Assembly: GCF_028882275.1 (NCBI RefSeq)
Contig: NZ_JARBUT010000017.1
Location: forward strand, 1 to 64,000
Origin: Nocardiopsis sp. N85
GTDB lineage: Bacteria; Actinomycetota; Actinomycetes; Streptosporangiales; Streptosporangiaceae
Direction of reading: 5' to 3'
DNA length: 64,000 bases
The notes below the pieces were generated by a model. That model ran no database searches, had not been told where the DNA came from, and saw only the letters and a program-made list of their open reading frames with translations. Position 1 is the stretch's first letter; each line of letters starts with the position of its first letter. This document shows positions 43,721 through 51,453 of the stretch, in pieces. A program made the translations under genes and the position numbers.

Positions 43721-44692
43721 TCACACCTCTCCGTTGTGGACCGTCACGGTCGCGTTGAAGCAGCCGTCCTCCAGCCGCCCGCCGAGGGCGACGAAGGAGG
43801 TCATGGTGAGGGAGGCCAGGCGCCCGGCCCCCTGGCCGCCACAGCTCGGGCACAGGTCGCACATCCAGCCGTCCGCGGCGGCGCAGTCGACGACGGGCAG
43901 GACCGCGGACCTGTGCACGCAGTCGTTGCGCAGGCTCAGTGTGGCACCGGTGGACAGCAGCGGCAGGGGCACGCAGGAAGTGCGCCGGTCGCAGTCGCGG
44001 GAGTGGCCGGCCCGGTCGAGCGCGGGGTAGGCCAGCCCTTCGATGTGGGCGCGCGGATCCAGGTGGGCGGCGCGCCCCGAGGCGGGGTCGTACCAGGTGG
44101 CGATACCGCTCAGGGTGGCGGAGCGCCGTGTCGCGGGCGGGCGTCGCGGGGTGGCGGAGCGCGGGTAGGGCGGCTGGGTGGTGGCCGGGCGCACCGCCCA
44201 CACCGCGCCCTCGCGCCAGATGCCGACGGCGTCGAACAGGTACCCGGGTTCCAGGCGCGGATGGCGCACGGTGATGCGGCCCGAGGTGCGATAGGGGAGG
44301 ACGACGGTGAGCCGGGGACGACCGTGACCGGGGTCGACCTCCAGGGTGTCGTCGTCGCGGGCGGTGATGACCCCGGTGGCACGGGCGGCCTGCGCCCAGA
44401 CGCGTTCGGCCACCAGGCGTCCATCGTGGGAGCAGAGCACCACGACGTCATCGCCGGGGCGCAGTTCGCCGACCGGGACCTCGCCTCCGCGCCAGAAGGA
44501 GGTGGCGCGTTCGTAGAGGAAGCGCTCCTCCCCGCGCGGTGTGGCCACGCAGAGCATGTAGGAGGTGACGTCGACGACGACACCGCGGGCGACCCGACCG
44601 TTGAGCGGTGTGGGCGCGGGTGTGCTCTCGGGACCCAACAGCGCGGCGGTGAACCGCGCGCGATCGCGTTCTTTGTCAGTGATCAGTGACAT
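43721..44692 (-). CDS. Cys-rich protein, operon partner of the MauE-like protein
   Basis: ATG at 44692; 323 aa. The N-terminal half is beta-rich (RVARGVVVDVTSYMLCVATP, GDDVVVLCSHDGRLVAERVW). The C-terminal ~110 residues contain many Cys (RDCDRRTSC, NDCVHRS, VVDCAAADGWMCDLCPSCGG), as in proteins carrying disulfides or metal. No signal peptide or lipobox is seen. It is translated just before the MauE-like membrane gene, and the pairing suggests shared redox function. Family not recognised. Confidence 0.6.
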   Translation of the reverse strand: MSLITDKERDRARFTAALLGPESTPAPTPLNGRVARGVVVDVTSYMLCVATPRGEERFLYERATSFWRGGEVPVGELRPGDDVVVLCSHDGRLVAERVWAQAARATGVITARDDDTLEVDPGHGRPRLTVVLPYRTSGRITVRHPRLEPGYLFDAVGIWREGAVWAVRPATTQPPYPRSATPRRPPATRRSATLSGIATWYDPASGRAAHLDPRAHIEGLAYPALDRAGHSRDCDRRTSCVPLPLLSTGATLSLRNDCVHRSAVLPVVDCAAADGWMCDLCPSCGGQGAGRLASLTMTSFVALGGRLEDGCFNATVTVHNGEV

Positions 44693-44933
44693 GTCGCTCG
44701 CGTCCCCCTGTCGCCCGACTCGTCCTCTGTGCCCATTCTCCCGATTGCGGGCCCGACCTGCGGACCACACGCCGAAGCTCGGCGGTTCATGTGGATGGCA
44801 TGTCCCGAATATTGCCAAGCGCGACAAAACAGGCACCTTGTGCAACCAAAGAAGAACTCCATGTCAACCGCCCCGGGACCGGCACGTCATGCGATCTTCC
44901 GAGTGCGGCCTGTGGCCACACGGTTGCCGATAG

Positions 44934-45149
44934 ACCCCAGAAAATCAGGAAAGAGCACGAAAGGCGGACAAGGGCCTCCGCACCCTCGCCACCGTCGCCG
45001 TTCCCCTGCTCCTGGTCCTGGTCGGGGTGCCCTCCCCGGCCGGCGCCACCGAGTTCGCCCCCATCACCGGAGCCGCGGACCGACCCTTCGCGGTGACCGC
45101 CGAGCAGCCCGCCCTCGGCGACGGCCTCGCGTTCCTGGGCCTGTCGTAG
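44934..45149 (+). other. Possible small secreted peptide without a recognisable start codon
   Basis: One frame reads KGLRTLATVAVPLLLVLVG followed by VPSPAGATEFAPITGA and ends GDGLAFLGLS-stop at 45149: a clear signal-peptide shape with an AxA-like site and a short acidic mature part. No ATG, GTG or TTG occurs between the upstream stop (44931) and the hydrophobic core. AGGAAAG lies at a suitable distance from an AAG codon at 44961. Either the start has mutated, a rare start is used, or the gene is dead. A strong terminator follows. Confidence 0.4.
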
Positions 45150-45168
45150 CGGTAGCGGCCCGCCGCCG

Positions 45169-45205
45169 GGCGCGGCGGGGAGGACGGGAGCCTCCCCGCC
45201 GCGCC
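45169..45205 (+). terminator. 15-bp perfect hairpin terminator
   Basis: A 15-base arm at 45169-45183 (GGCGCGGCGGGGAGG) pairs perfectly with 45191-45205 around a 7-base loop, then GTTTGT. It lies 20 bases after the possible secreted peptide. Confidence 0.85.
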
Positions 45206-45312
45206 GTTTGTCGGCGCGTGGGCCGTAGGTTCCCGGGAGTTTGCGTGCGCTGTGTGAGAGTTGAGGCCACAGGCCTTTCCAGGGCGCACACGGTGAAGGG
45301 CGGTGAACGCGT

Positions 45313-45831
45313 GTGGCCGGCACCAAGCAGACACCCCGGTACGAGGAGTTCAGCCGCTACGTCGCCGAACGCGGACCCGCACTGCTACGCATGGCCAGGT
45401 CCATCACCGGTAGCCACAACGACGCCGAGGACCTGCTCCAGGCCGCGCTGGTCAAGACGTTCCTGTCATGGGACCGCATCGTCGATCCGCGCGCCCGCGA
45501 CGGGTACGTGCGCCGGGCCATGGTCAACGCCCGGATCTCCGAATGGCGTCGCAACCACCTGGACGTGTACCCCACCGACGAGATCCCCGAGCAGCGGGTC
45601 GACGACCCCACCTGGCGCAGCGACCTCGCGGACGTGGTGCGCCGGTCCATCGACAAACTGCCCGACCGCCAGCGCACGACGGTGATCCTGCGCTACTACG
45701 AGGACCTCACCGAGGCCCAGATCGCCGAACGGATGGGCGTCACCCTCGGCACGGTCAAGAGCACGCTCTCCCGGGCCGTCGACCGATTGCGCCGGGACGC
45801 CGACCTCATCATCGAACGCACCACCGGCTGA
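45313..45831 (+). CDS. SigE-family ECF RNA polymerase sigma factor
   Basis: GTG at 45313; 172 aa. Region 2: YEEFSRYVAERGPALLRMAR, GSHNDAEDLLQAALVKTFLS. Region 4: IDKLPDRQRTTVILRYYEDL and EAQIAERMGVTLGTVKSTLS. This is the SigE-type group widespread in actinomycetes, small and often without an adjacent classical anti-sigma gene. None is visible next to it; downstream is a regulator fragment. It directs polymerase to stress- or envelope-type promoters; the target set cannot be read here. Confidence 0.9.
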   Translation: MAGTKQTPRYEEFSRYVAERGPALLRMARSITGSHNDAEDLLQAALVKTFLSWDRIVDPRARDGYVRRAMVNARISEWRRNHLDVYPTDEIPEQRVDDPTWRSDLADVVRRSIDKLPDRQRTTVILRYYEDLTEAQIAERMGVTLGTVKSTLSRAVDRLRRDADLIIERTTG

Positions 45832-45956
45832 CCGGAAGGGTGTGCGGTGGTTTCTCCGACGGGTCCGGCTCACCGACTGACCGACACCGACAGGTCGTCC
45901 TCGATGGGATTCGTCGGCCCGCACGGGGAAGCCACCGCACGTCCGGGGTGAAACGG

Positions 45957-46145
45957 ATGGATCACCCGACGGTGGGCCGGATGGAGAAGGATTTCGAGAC
46001 GTTGGACATACCGGGAGGCCCGGGGCAGCGGATCATCACCTACGGCGCCGGGCCGGGAAGCCCGTCCGAGCCGGCGTTGTGGACGCTGTGCGCAGCCGCG
46101 GACCCACCCGCGACGAGCCGCCGGCTCCGCCTCGCGGGAGCCTGA
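45957..46145 (+). pseudogene. C-terminal fragment of an XRE/MmyB-type regulator
   Basis: The 62-codon frame from ATG 45957 reads FETLDIPGGPGQRIITYGAG then PGSPSEPALWTLCAAA. This matches the last ~40 residues of MmyB-like regulators (FxxLxxPxxPGQRLVVYTAEPGSPSxDALxLL). The helix-turn-helix and most of the ligand-binding region are missing. GGGGTGA precedes the ATG, so a short product could still be made, but a remnant is the simplest reading. Confidence 0.6.
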
Positions 46146-46220
46146 GGACCACCCCGGGAACCGATCGGCGGGATTCGTTTTGCACAGCGGGCCCACGTGT
46201 CTGTACCCTTGGGGCAGCCA

Positions 46221-46309
46221 GGAGGATTCGCCTAGTCAGGTCTATGGCGCCGCACTGCTAATGCGGTTTGGGTTTACGCCCATCCGGGGTTCAAATCCCC
46301 GATCCTCCG
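46221..46309 (+). tRNA. tRNA-Ser (anticodon GCU)
   Basis: The acceptor arm GGAGGAT (46221-46227) pairs with ATCCTCC (46302-46308), discriminator G. The anticodon arm CGCA-CTGCTAA-TGCG gives GCT. A long variable arm follows (GTTTGGGTTTACGCCCATC), as expected for serine tRNAs, and the T-arm is CCGGGGTTCAAATCCCCG. CCA is not encoded. A terminator follows. Confidence 0.95.
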
Positions 46310-46315
46310 CGCTCC

Positions 46316-46357
46316 GACCTGGGGTTTTCCACATGCTGGAAGACCCCAGGTCTTTTT
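46316..46357 (+). terminator. Rho-independent terminator after tRNA-Ser
   Basis: GACCTGGGGT (46316-46325) pairs perfectly with ACCCCAGGTC (46343-46352) and is followed by TTTTT. Confidence 0.9.
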
Positions 46358-46366
46358 ATGCGGTGT

Positions 46367-47050
46367 TCAGCACGCACGTCGGCCCCGCTCGGCACCACCG
46401 TCGAGGCACCGGCCCGTCGCCTCGGCGGCCTCACGCTCCATAGCCGGCAGCACACTTCCGTGGACATCACTGGTGAAGCTCGGCTTCGCGTGACCCAGCG
46501 TCCTGCTGATGACCTCGATGCTCACCCCCGCCGCCCGTCCCAGGGTGACGGACTCGTGCCCGAGGCCGTGCAGGGTGACCGATGGAAGGCCGGATCGACG
46601 CACCGGATCGACCGTCCACCGCGTGACGCTCCCCGGTGGCAGAGGCTCTCTCCCAGCTCCGTGATGAACACCAGGCCGCGTTCCTTCCACGACGCCCGAC
46701 GGTGTCTCACTGCCGGTGCTGGCGAGCACGCCACTCGCGCGGTGCCTTCACGGTGCCCGCGTCGAGGTCGATGTGGCGATGCCCGGGCCTCCGTCTTCGG
46801 CTCACCGTCGTAGGTCTCGCGGATCAGGGTGGAGGCGTTGTCCAGATCGACGTCCGCCCGGCTCAGACCGATGAGCTCACCGCGGCGGGGAGCTCGCAGC
46901 ATGGCGAGCCCGTACAGAGCGAAGAGCCTCTCCTCCTCGGCTAAGGCGAGGAACAGCCTTGCCTGCTCCGCGGCCCACACTCTTCCCGGCTGCACGGCCA
47001 TTGATCCGTTCCAGAATCGGGACAGCCACTCGGCAAGAGGTTCCGGCTTA
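46367..47050 (-). pseudogene. Frameshifted tyrosine integrase
   Basis: Two frames together give most of a phage-type integrase catalytic domain. Upstream part (about 46750-47000): WAAEQARLFLALAEEERLFA, APRRGELIGLSRADVDLDNA, TYDGEPKTEA and later GLVFITELGESL. Downstream part (46367-46640): PGSVTRWTVDPVRRSGL, VISRTLGHAKPSFTSDVHG. At least one frameshift separates them. In the H-x-L-R-H box the second catalytic Arg is lost (LHGLGHES). The N-terminal core-binding domain is missing. It lies just after tRNA-Ser, its likely attachment site. Confidence 0.85.
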
Positions 47051-47184
47051 CCTCGATGATCTGGTCACTCACCCGCACCAGCCGCCAGCGCGCAGATCAG
47101 AACCGCTCCCGTGCGGGTCATGCAGCGCGCGAGTGCAGGCCGATCCCGTCAAGGCGCCACTTTCAGAACCCCACCCCCCTGGAA

Positions 47185-47208
47185 TCAGAACACGTTCTGA
47201 ACTATCTT
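47185..47208 (+). promoter_or_regulatory. palindromic operator and -10 of the toxin-antitoxin unit
   Basis: TCAGAAC-AC-GTTCTGA (47185-47200) is a perfect 7+7 inverted repeat. It is followed by TATCTT (47203-47208), and the start codon at 47215 lies seven bases beyond it. That layout suits an autoregulated promoter giving a leaderless mRNA. Confidence 0.6.
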
Positions 47209-47214
47209 TTCAGT

Positions 47215-47685
47215 ATGCCCGTCACCGACCCGGACACCGTTTCCTTCTCCGACCTTTCCCGCCACCCCAAGGACGTGGCGGCGCGGGCCGCACGGCTCGG
47301 CCGGGTCCGCGTCACCCACCGCGACTCGGCGGACTTCTACCTCACCTCCGCTGACAAGGCCGACAGCCGCGACCAGTCGCTGACGACTGCCTCTCGGCTC
47401 TTCCTCGCCCTCATGCGGCAGGACCCCACAGCCCGCACCCTGCTCCTGGCCATGCCCGAGGTCTTCCCCTGGGTCCGCCATCTCACCGAGGAGGAGGTCC
47501 GCGAGTTCACCGTCGAACTCGTCGGGGCCCTGTCCGACGCCGCCGAACTCGGCACGGACGGCAACGCCGAAGAAGTCGTTGCCGGCTGGCGCGCCACCGC
47601 CCGCATCAAGGCCGACCCCGACGCCTACCGAGAGGCGAAGCGTCCCACCGACGGAGACTTCGGCACCGTGGACGTCGTCGCGTGA
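47215..47685 (+). CDS. Putative antitoxin of a type II pair
   Basis: ATG at 47215; 156 aa. The start VSFSDLSRHPKDVAARAARL with RVRVTHRDSADFYLTSADKA follows the Phd/YefM-like pattern, in which the N-terminal half binds DNA. The C-terminal half is acidic and helical (TEEEVREFTVELVGALSDAA) and would bind the toxin. Its stop overlaps the next start by four bases (GTGA). The palindrome just upstream fits autoregulation. No ribosome site is seen, consistent with a leaderless transcript. Confidence 0.7.
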   Translation: MPVTDPDTVSFSDLSRHPKDVAARAARLGRVRVTHRDSADFYLTSADKADSRDQSLTTASRLFLALMRQDPTARTLLLAMPEVFPWVRHLTEEEVREFTVELVGALSDAAELGTDGNAEEVVAGWRATARIKADPDAYREAKRPTDGDFGTVDVVA

Positions 47686-48035
47686 GCCCTAAGCGTGGCG
47701 ACCGCGTCACCGTTCCCGCCCCTGACGGCCTCTGGGAGATCCGCTTCGCGACCACCGACGCGGTACGCGGCTGGGAAGGGTTGTGCCGTCTGGCCCTGGC
47801 CAACACCCGACGCTGCTTCGAGGACCTACGCACCGGACCCCGCTCACGTGCCCGTCCAGACCGGCAGCACCGCCTCCGCGGCGACCTCGGAACTCACCGC
47901 CACAACGGTGCCGATCTCGAACAGTGGGAGTACGAGGTCACCAGCGGCGGCCGCGTCCGCTACGCCATTGACGACGACCGCACCCTCTGGCTCGTCTACG
48001 CCTCACCCCGCCACCCCAAGGACACTGACCGGTGA
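47682..48035 (+). CDS. Putative RelE/ParE-like toxin
   Basis: GTG at 47682 overlapping the antitoxin stop; 117 aa. Strands WEIRFATTDAVRGWEGLCRL, then NTRRCFEDLRTGP, a basic stretch ending in HRLRG, WEYEVTSGGRVRYAIDDDRT and LWLVYASPRHPKDTD follow the RelE-fold order: N-terminal helices, a basic beta sheet, and a final aromatic strand. Such toxins cleave mRNA on the ribosome. The family call is by fold pattern and gene order and is not definite. Confidence 0.65.
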   Translation: MSPKRGDRVTVPAPDGLWEIRFATTDAVRGWEGLCRLALANTRRCFEDLRTGPRSRARPDRQHRLRGDLGTHRHNGADLEQWEYEVTSGGRVRYAIDDDRTLWLVYASPRHPKDTDR

Positions 48036-48059
48036 CGCCGGTTCGCCCGGGCCGTGATG

Positions 48060-48173
48060 CTCTGGTGCCGGGTTTTCTCGGTCGTTAACTCCTCTGCGAC
48101 GGGCTTCTTGCTGTCCCCGAGGGGTTTCGGGAGGCCGGTGCGGGGCTGTGCCCTGAGCCTTCAAGAAAGCTCA
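48060..48173. repeat. degenerate right end of a related IS element
   Basis: This stretch resembles the right end (about 48960-49077) of the neighbouring IS in direct orientation: GGTTTTC..GG..GTTAAC, GGGCTTC.TGCTGT and GGGCTGTG.CCTG..CCTTCA are shared. It looks like the end of an older, related copy abutting the intact one. Confidence 0.5.
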
Positions 48174-48174
48174 T

Positions 48175-49077
48175 TGAGCCTTTTCATCCTGCTTCTCGGA
48201 GCTGAAGGACCAGAACAGCGCGGGTGATCTGGCCGGCCCGCTGCGGGCAGCAGCGCAGGCGGCGCAGGATGTCCCACTGTTTGAGCCGGGCGATCGCGCG
48301 TTCGCCCGGTGAGCGGAGCCTGGCGTGGGCGGCGTTGGCGTCCTTCTTCCACTGCGGCTTGCCGCGCCCTTTGAACGGGCAGAACACCACGTCCGAGAGC
48401 CCCACGTGTCCCTTGTCGCCCAGCCCGAGCAGGCCTGCGCCCTCGATGCGCTCGGCGATCTTCCAGACCCGGGCGGCCCTGGTGTCGTGCACCGCTCCGG
48501 GCAGCGACCACGACGTCCAGAGGGGTTCGCCGTCCGGGGCTGCGACGACCTGGATGTTCATGCCGTGGTGCTCGTGCTTGCCGGAGTGGAAGGGCCGGTC
48601 GGCCGCCACCCGGTCGCAGGCGATCAACGTGCCGTCCACGATCACGTACCCCCGGCCCTTGCGGCGGGCCCGGCGCAGCCCTTGTTCCAGGGTGGGCGCC
48701 TGGGCGGCGAGCAGGGCCGTGGTCTCGCGCACGTATCTCCAGGCGGTCGTGGTGCCGACGCCGAACCCGGCCGCGACCTGTGTGAACGTCTCTCCTTTGT
48801 GCCGGTGGACCAGGACGAGCAGGGCCTGGGTGGCCGGGTCCAGGCGCCGCCATCGGGACCCGGTCGTGGCGCGGTGGGCGCGGATGGTGCGGGCGATCAG
48901 GTTGAGGGTGCGGCGTGACAACGGCAGCGCGGAACGGTAGAACAGCATGCAGCGCCCTTGGTGTGGCAGGTTTTCGTGGTTGTTAACCCACCTACCAGGG
49001 GCTTCCTGCTGTTCGGAAGAGGCGCGGGGAGACCGGCACAGGGCTGTGACCTGCACCTTCAGGATGAAAAAGGCTCA
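48175..49077 (-). mobile_element. IS5-like insertion sequence
   Basis: Terminal inverted repeats: TGAGCCTTTTCATCCTG at 48175-48191 and CAGGATGAAAAAGGCTCA at 49060-49077 (one extra A). Length 903 bp, with one transposase gene on the minus strand whose stop lies inside the left repeat. No clear target-site duplication is seen; flanks are CTCAT and GTATG. Confidence 0.8.
48184..48948 (-). CDS. IS5-family DDE transposase
   Basis: ATG at 48948; 254 aa. The N-terminal helix-turn-helix (LDPATQALLVLVHRHKGET, FTQVAAGFGVGTTTAWRYV) belongs to the HTH_Tnp_4 type. The DDE core follows: YVIVDGTLIACDR (first Asp), LGLGDKGHVGLSD (second Asp) and ARLRSPGERAIARLKQWDIL (Glu). All three catalytic positions are present, so the enzyme appears intact. 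It closes within the left inverted repeat. Confidence 0.88.
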   Translation of the reverse strand: MLFYRSALPLSRRTLNLIARTIRAHRATTGSRWRRLDPATQALLVLVHRHKGETFTQVAAGFGVGTTTAWRYVRETTALLAAQAPTLEQGLRRARRKGRGYVIVDGTLIACDRVAADRPFHSGKHEHHGMNIQVVAAPDGEPLWTSWSLPGAVHDTRAARVWKIAERIEGAGLLGLGDKGHVGLSDVVFCPFKGRGKPQWKKDANAAHARLRSPGERAIARLKQWDILRRLRCCPQRAGQITRAVLVLQLREAG

Positions 49078-49248
49078 GTATGCCTGCTCGGCACCGTACA
49101 CGTCACGACCGAATCTCTTCATCAGTTCGAGTGTGATCGGAGCCATCGTGGTGGTGAGCAGGCTTCGATCGGTGGCGAGCCGGTCCCGCAAGTAGGAGAG
49201 GGCGGTGCTCTTGCCTATGCCGTCGATGCCTTCTACAGCTATTCGCAT
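49075..49248 (-). pseudogene. Thymidylate-kinase-like gene truncated by the IS
   Basis: From ATG 49248 the minus strand reads MRIAVEGIDGIGKSTALSYL and continues with RDRLATDRS and FGRDVYGAEQAY to a TGA that is part of the IS inverted repeat (49075-49077). The P-loop GIDGIGKST is typical of dTMP kinases and related nucleotide kinases. Only the first 57 codons remain; a full kinase has about 200. The 3' part is not found beyond the IS. Confidence 0.8.
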
Positions 49249-49290
49249 GGAATCCGTCCTTCTCTGCTCAGGTTTCGCTGTTGAATTTAC

Positions 49291-49655
49291 TCAGTGATCG
49301 ATGAGGCGTCTCTGCCGTTGGTAGTGGCAGCGGCGGGCCGGGGCCTGGTGGCGGCGTCTCCACCACGACCAACGAACCCTATGCGAACAGGCATGATCGG
49401 GCCGGTGGTAGTGGGCGTGCAGACGGCGGATCTCGTTGACGGTCAACCCGATCAGCTCGCCCGGATCATCACCGTCCGGCCCCTCACGCGGCAATCGTCC
49501 CCACTGGTCGGCCCCTGTCGGGCGGAATCGTCGCTCCCGCCGACCGGATTACCTCGGCCGGTTGGTGGATCGGCGGTCAGGAAGGCCCGGTGTGTCTTGT
49601 TCCAGGTGTGATGAAGACCCCGAACCCGGTACCCATCGCGGCACCGGGCGAGCAA
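49291..49655 (-). pseudogene. C-terminal remnant of a transposase (IS701-like)
   Basis: One frame ends LTVNEIRRLHAHYHRPDHA, HRVRWSWWRRRHQAPARRCH and a stop at 49291, a pattern typical of C-termini of IS701-like transposases (HxxxWSxWRRxHQAxAxxxHY). A segment HTWNKTHRAFLTADPP in another frame just upstream suggests a frameshift. The catalytic domain is missing. Confidence 0.6.
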
Positions 49656-49842
49656 GCAGCAGCGGCCCGCTCAGGCTCGCCCGTCCGGGCCGCTGACTGC
49701 GTGTGACCGACCGTCAGAGACGGCACAAGTGCCGGTCCCAGTGGCTCGCAACGCTCCAGGAGCGACCCGGGGCCCGTCCGGGACTCGAAGGGCTCCGTGG
49801 CGGACCGGTTCGGGATTTCGAGCGCGGTGACTCCGTGGTCGA

Positions 49843-50250
49843 TCAGGATCGCCGAGCGGTGATGTTGAACATCCAGCTGATCCCGAAGCGGTCCACGAGC
49901 GCGCCGGCCTCGTCACCCCACGCCTGCTTCTCCAGAGGCATCGTCACGGTGCCGCCGACGGACAGCTTCTCGAAGTGGACGCGGAGTTCGTCGTCACCGC
50001 CGAGGTAGACCGCGACGTTGTCGCCCGGGTGGTGGGGCACCCCCTCCGGGACGTCCCAGGCCATCAGCGTGCAGCCGTCCGGGGTGTCGAGCCGGGCGTG
50101 CATGAGCTTGTCGGCGTCAGGCGAGTCCGGTGAGCCGAAATCCGAGACCGTGCCCATCTCCAGCTCGCCGCCGAAGACCTCCCGGTAGAACTCCATCGCC
50201 TGCCGCGCGTTCCCTTTGTAACCGATGTAAGGGTTGAGTCGAGACCCCAT
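49843..50250 (-). CDS. VOC-superfamily (PhnB-like) protein
   Basis: ATG at 50250 with GAAGGAG upstream; 135 aa. It has the PhnB pattern: RLNPYIGYKGNARQAMEFYR, EVFGGELEMGTVSDFG, KLMHARLDTPDGCTLMAWDV, then FEKLSVGGTVTMPLEKQAWG and ALVDRFGISWMFNI. These proteins have a glyoxalase/bleomycin-resistance fold and often unknown substrates. It is divergent from the WYL regulator, and a palindromic operator lies in the shared 228-base region, so it is probably that regulator's target. Confidence 0.88.
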   Translation of the reverse strand: MGSRLNPYIGYKGNARQAMEFYREVFGGELEMGTVSDFGSPDSPDADKLMHARLDTPDGCTLMAWDVPEGVPHHPGDNVAVYLGGDDELRVHFEKLSVGGTVTMPLEKQAWGDEAGALVDRFGISWMFNITARRS

Positions 50251-50439
50251 CCGATGCTCCTTCGTGTGCGTGGATCGCGAACGGCCGGGACCGTGGCGGC
50301 CGGAATCGACGGTGGTCCGAACCCGGAGTCGCTCGACCGCCGGGGTTCGACCCCCGCGGGAACCGTCCGCGCACCCGGACCGTGGGGAGTGACCGCTCGG
50401 GGTGTCCGAGGGGCCACTCCGTTGAGCCTCCCAACAAAT

Positions 50440-50458
50440 CACGACATCCTCTGTCGTG
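50440..50458. promoter_or_regulatory. palindromic operator between VOC and WYL genes
   Basis: CACGACA-TCCTC-TGTCGTG, a perfect 7+7 inverted repeat, ends 20 bases before the WYL start. It is placed to control both divergent genes and is a good candidate binding site for the WYL protein. Confidence 0.7.
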
Positions 50459-50478
50459 TATTCCTGTAAAGTTCTCGC

Positions 50479-51453
50479 ATGCGCGCGGACCGATTGGTAT
50501 CGCTGGTCCTGCTGCTGCGCCGGCACGGCCGGCTGTCCGCGGCCACGCTGTCCCGCGAGCTGGAGGTGTCCACCCGCACCGTGCTGCGCGACATCGAGGC
50601 GCTGTCCGCGGCCGGCGTCCCGGTCTACGCCGAACGCGGTCGGCACGGCGGTTTCGCGTTGTCGCCCGGCTTCCGGACCGAACTCACCGGACTGAACCAC
50701 GACGAGGCCCTCGCCCTCCTGGTCGCCGGATCCCGACGCGGCGCGCAGGCGTTCGGTCTCGGCTCCGCGCTCGCCTCGGCCATGCTCAAGGTGGTCGACG
50801 CGCTGCCCGAAAGCCATCGGAACGCCGCGGCAGACGTGGCCGAGCGCCTGCTCATCGACCCGGAGACCGACCTCCTCTCCCGTCGACCGGCCGTCGAGGA
50901 GGTGTCCGACGCCATCGTGGCCGAGATCCGGCGCGCGGTGTTCGCCGGACACAGGCTGCGCATCCGCTACGCGGCCGTGGACCAGCCCCCGAAGTGGCGC
51001 ACGGTGGACCCGATCGGGCTGGTCACCGTACGCGACCAGGGCTACCTGCTGGCCACGAGGTCGGGCGCGGACCGCACCTACCGGCTGTCCCGGGTGCTGG
51101 CCGCCGAGGAACTCACCGAACCCGCGCAGCGACCGGACCGGGTCGATCTGGACCGGGCCTGGCAGGAACGCGGCGCACGGTTCCGGACCGGCGGTGACCA
51201 GGTCACCGTGCTGGTGCGGGTGGACCCGGCACGGCGGGAGGAGTTGGTGGACACCGCGCTGGCCGTCCTCGCCGAAGAGGCCGACGAGGAGGGTCGGCTG
51301 CGACTGGAGGTGACCTTCCAGGATCCGAGGCACGCCGAATGGGCGCTGTGGCGGCTCGCCACGGACGCGGAGGCCCTGGCCCCGCAGTGGTTGCGCGCCT
51401 CCCTGCGCGATCGCGCCGCCGCGATCGCCATCCGCTACGGAGCGTCATCGTGA
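50479..51453 (+). CDS. YafY-type WYL-domain transcription regulator
   Basis: ATG at 50479; 324 aa. The N-terminal winged helix (RLSAATLSRELEVSTRTVLR, DIEALSAAGVPVYAERGRHG) is followed by a central WYL domain (GHRLRIRYAAVDQ, KWRTVDPIGLVTVRDQGYLL) and the WCX C-terminal region (DPARREELVDTALAVL). WYL proteins sense ligands, sometimes single-stranded DNA, and control divergent neighbours. The palindrome upstream is probably its operator. Its 3' end overlaps an IS30 relic by 19 bases. Confidence 0.92.
   Translation: MRADRLVSLVLLLRRHGRLSAATLSRELEVSTRTVLRDIEALSAAGVPVYAERGRHGGFALSPGFRTELTGLNHDEALALLVAGSRRGAQAFGLGSALASAMLKVVDALPESHRNAAADVAERLLIDPETDLLSRRPAVEEVSDAIVAEIRRAVFAGHRLRIRYAAVDQPPKWRTVDPIGLVTVRDQGYLLATRSGADRTYRLSRVLAAEELTEPAQRPDRVDLDRAWQERGARFRTGGDQVTVLVRVDPARREELVDTALAVLAEEADEEGRLRLEVTFQDPRHAEWALWRLATDAEALAPQWLRASLRDRAAAIAIRYGASS

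Noticed and set aside
46302..46357. Possible attachment-site repeat downstream of tRNA-Ser
   Set aside because: I looked for another copy of the tRNA 3' sequence in the window and did not find one; the sequence after the tRNA is a terminator hairpin.
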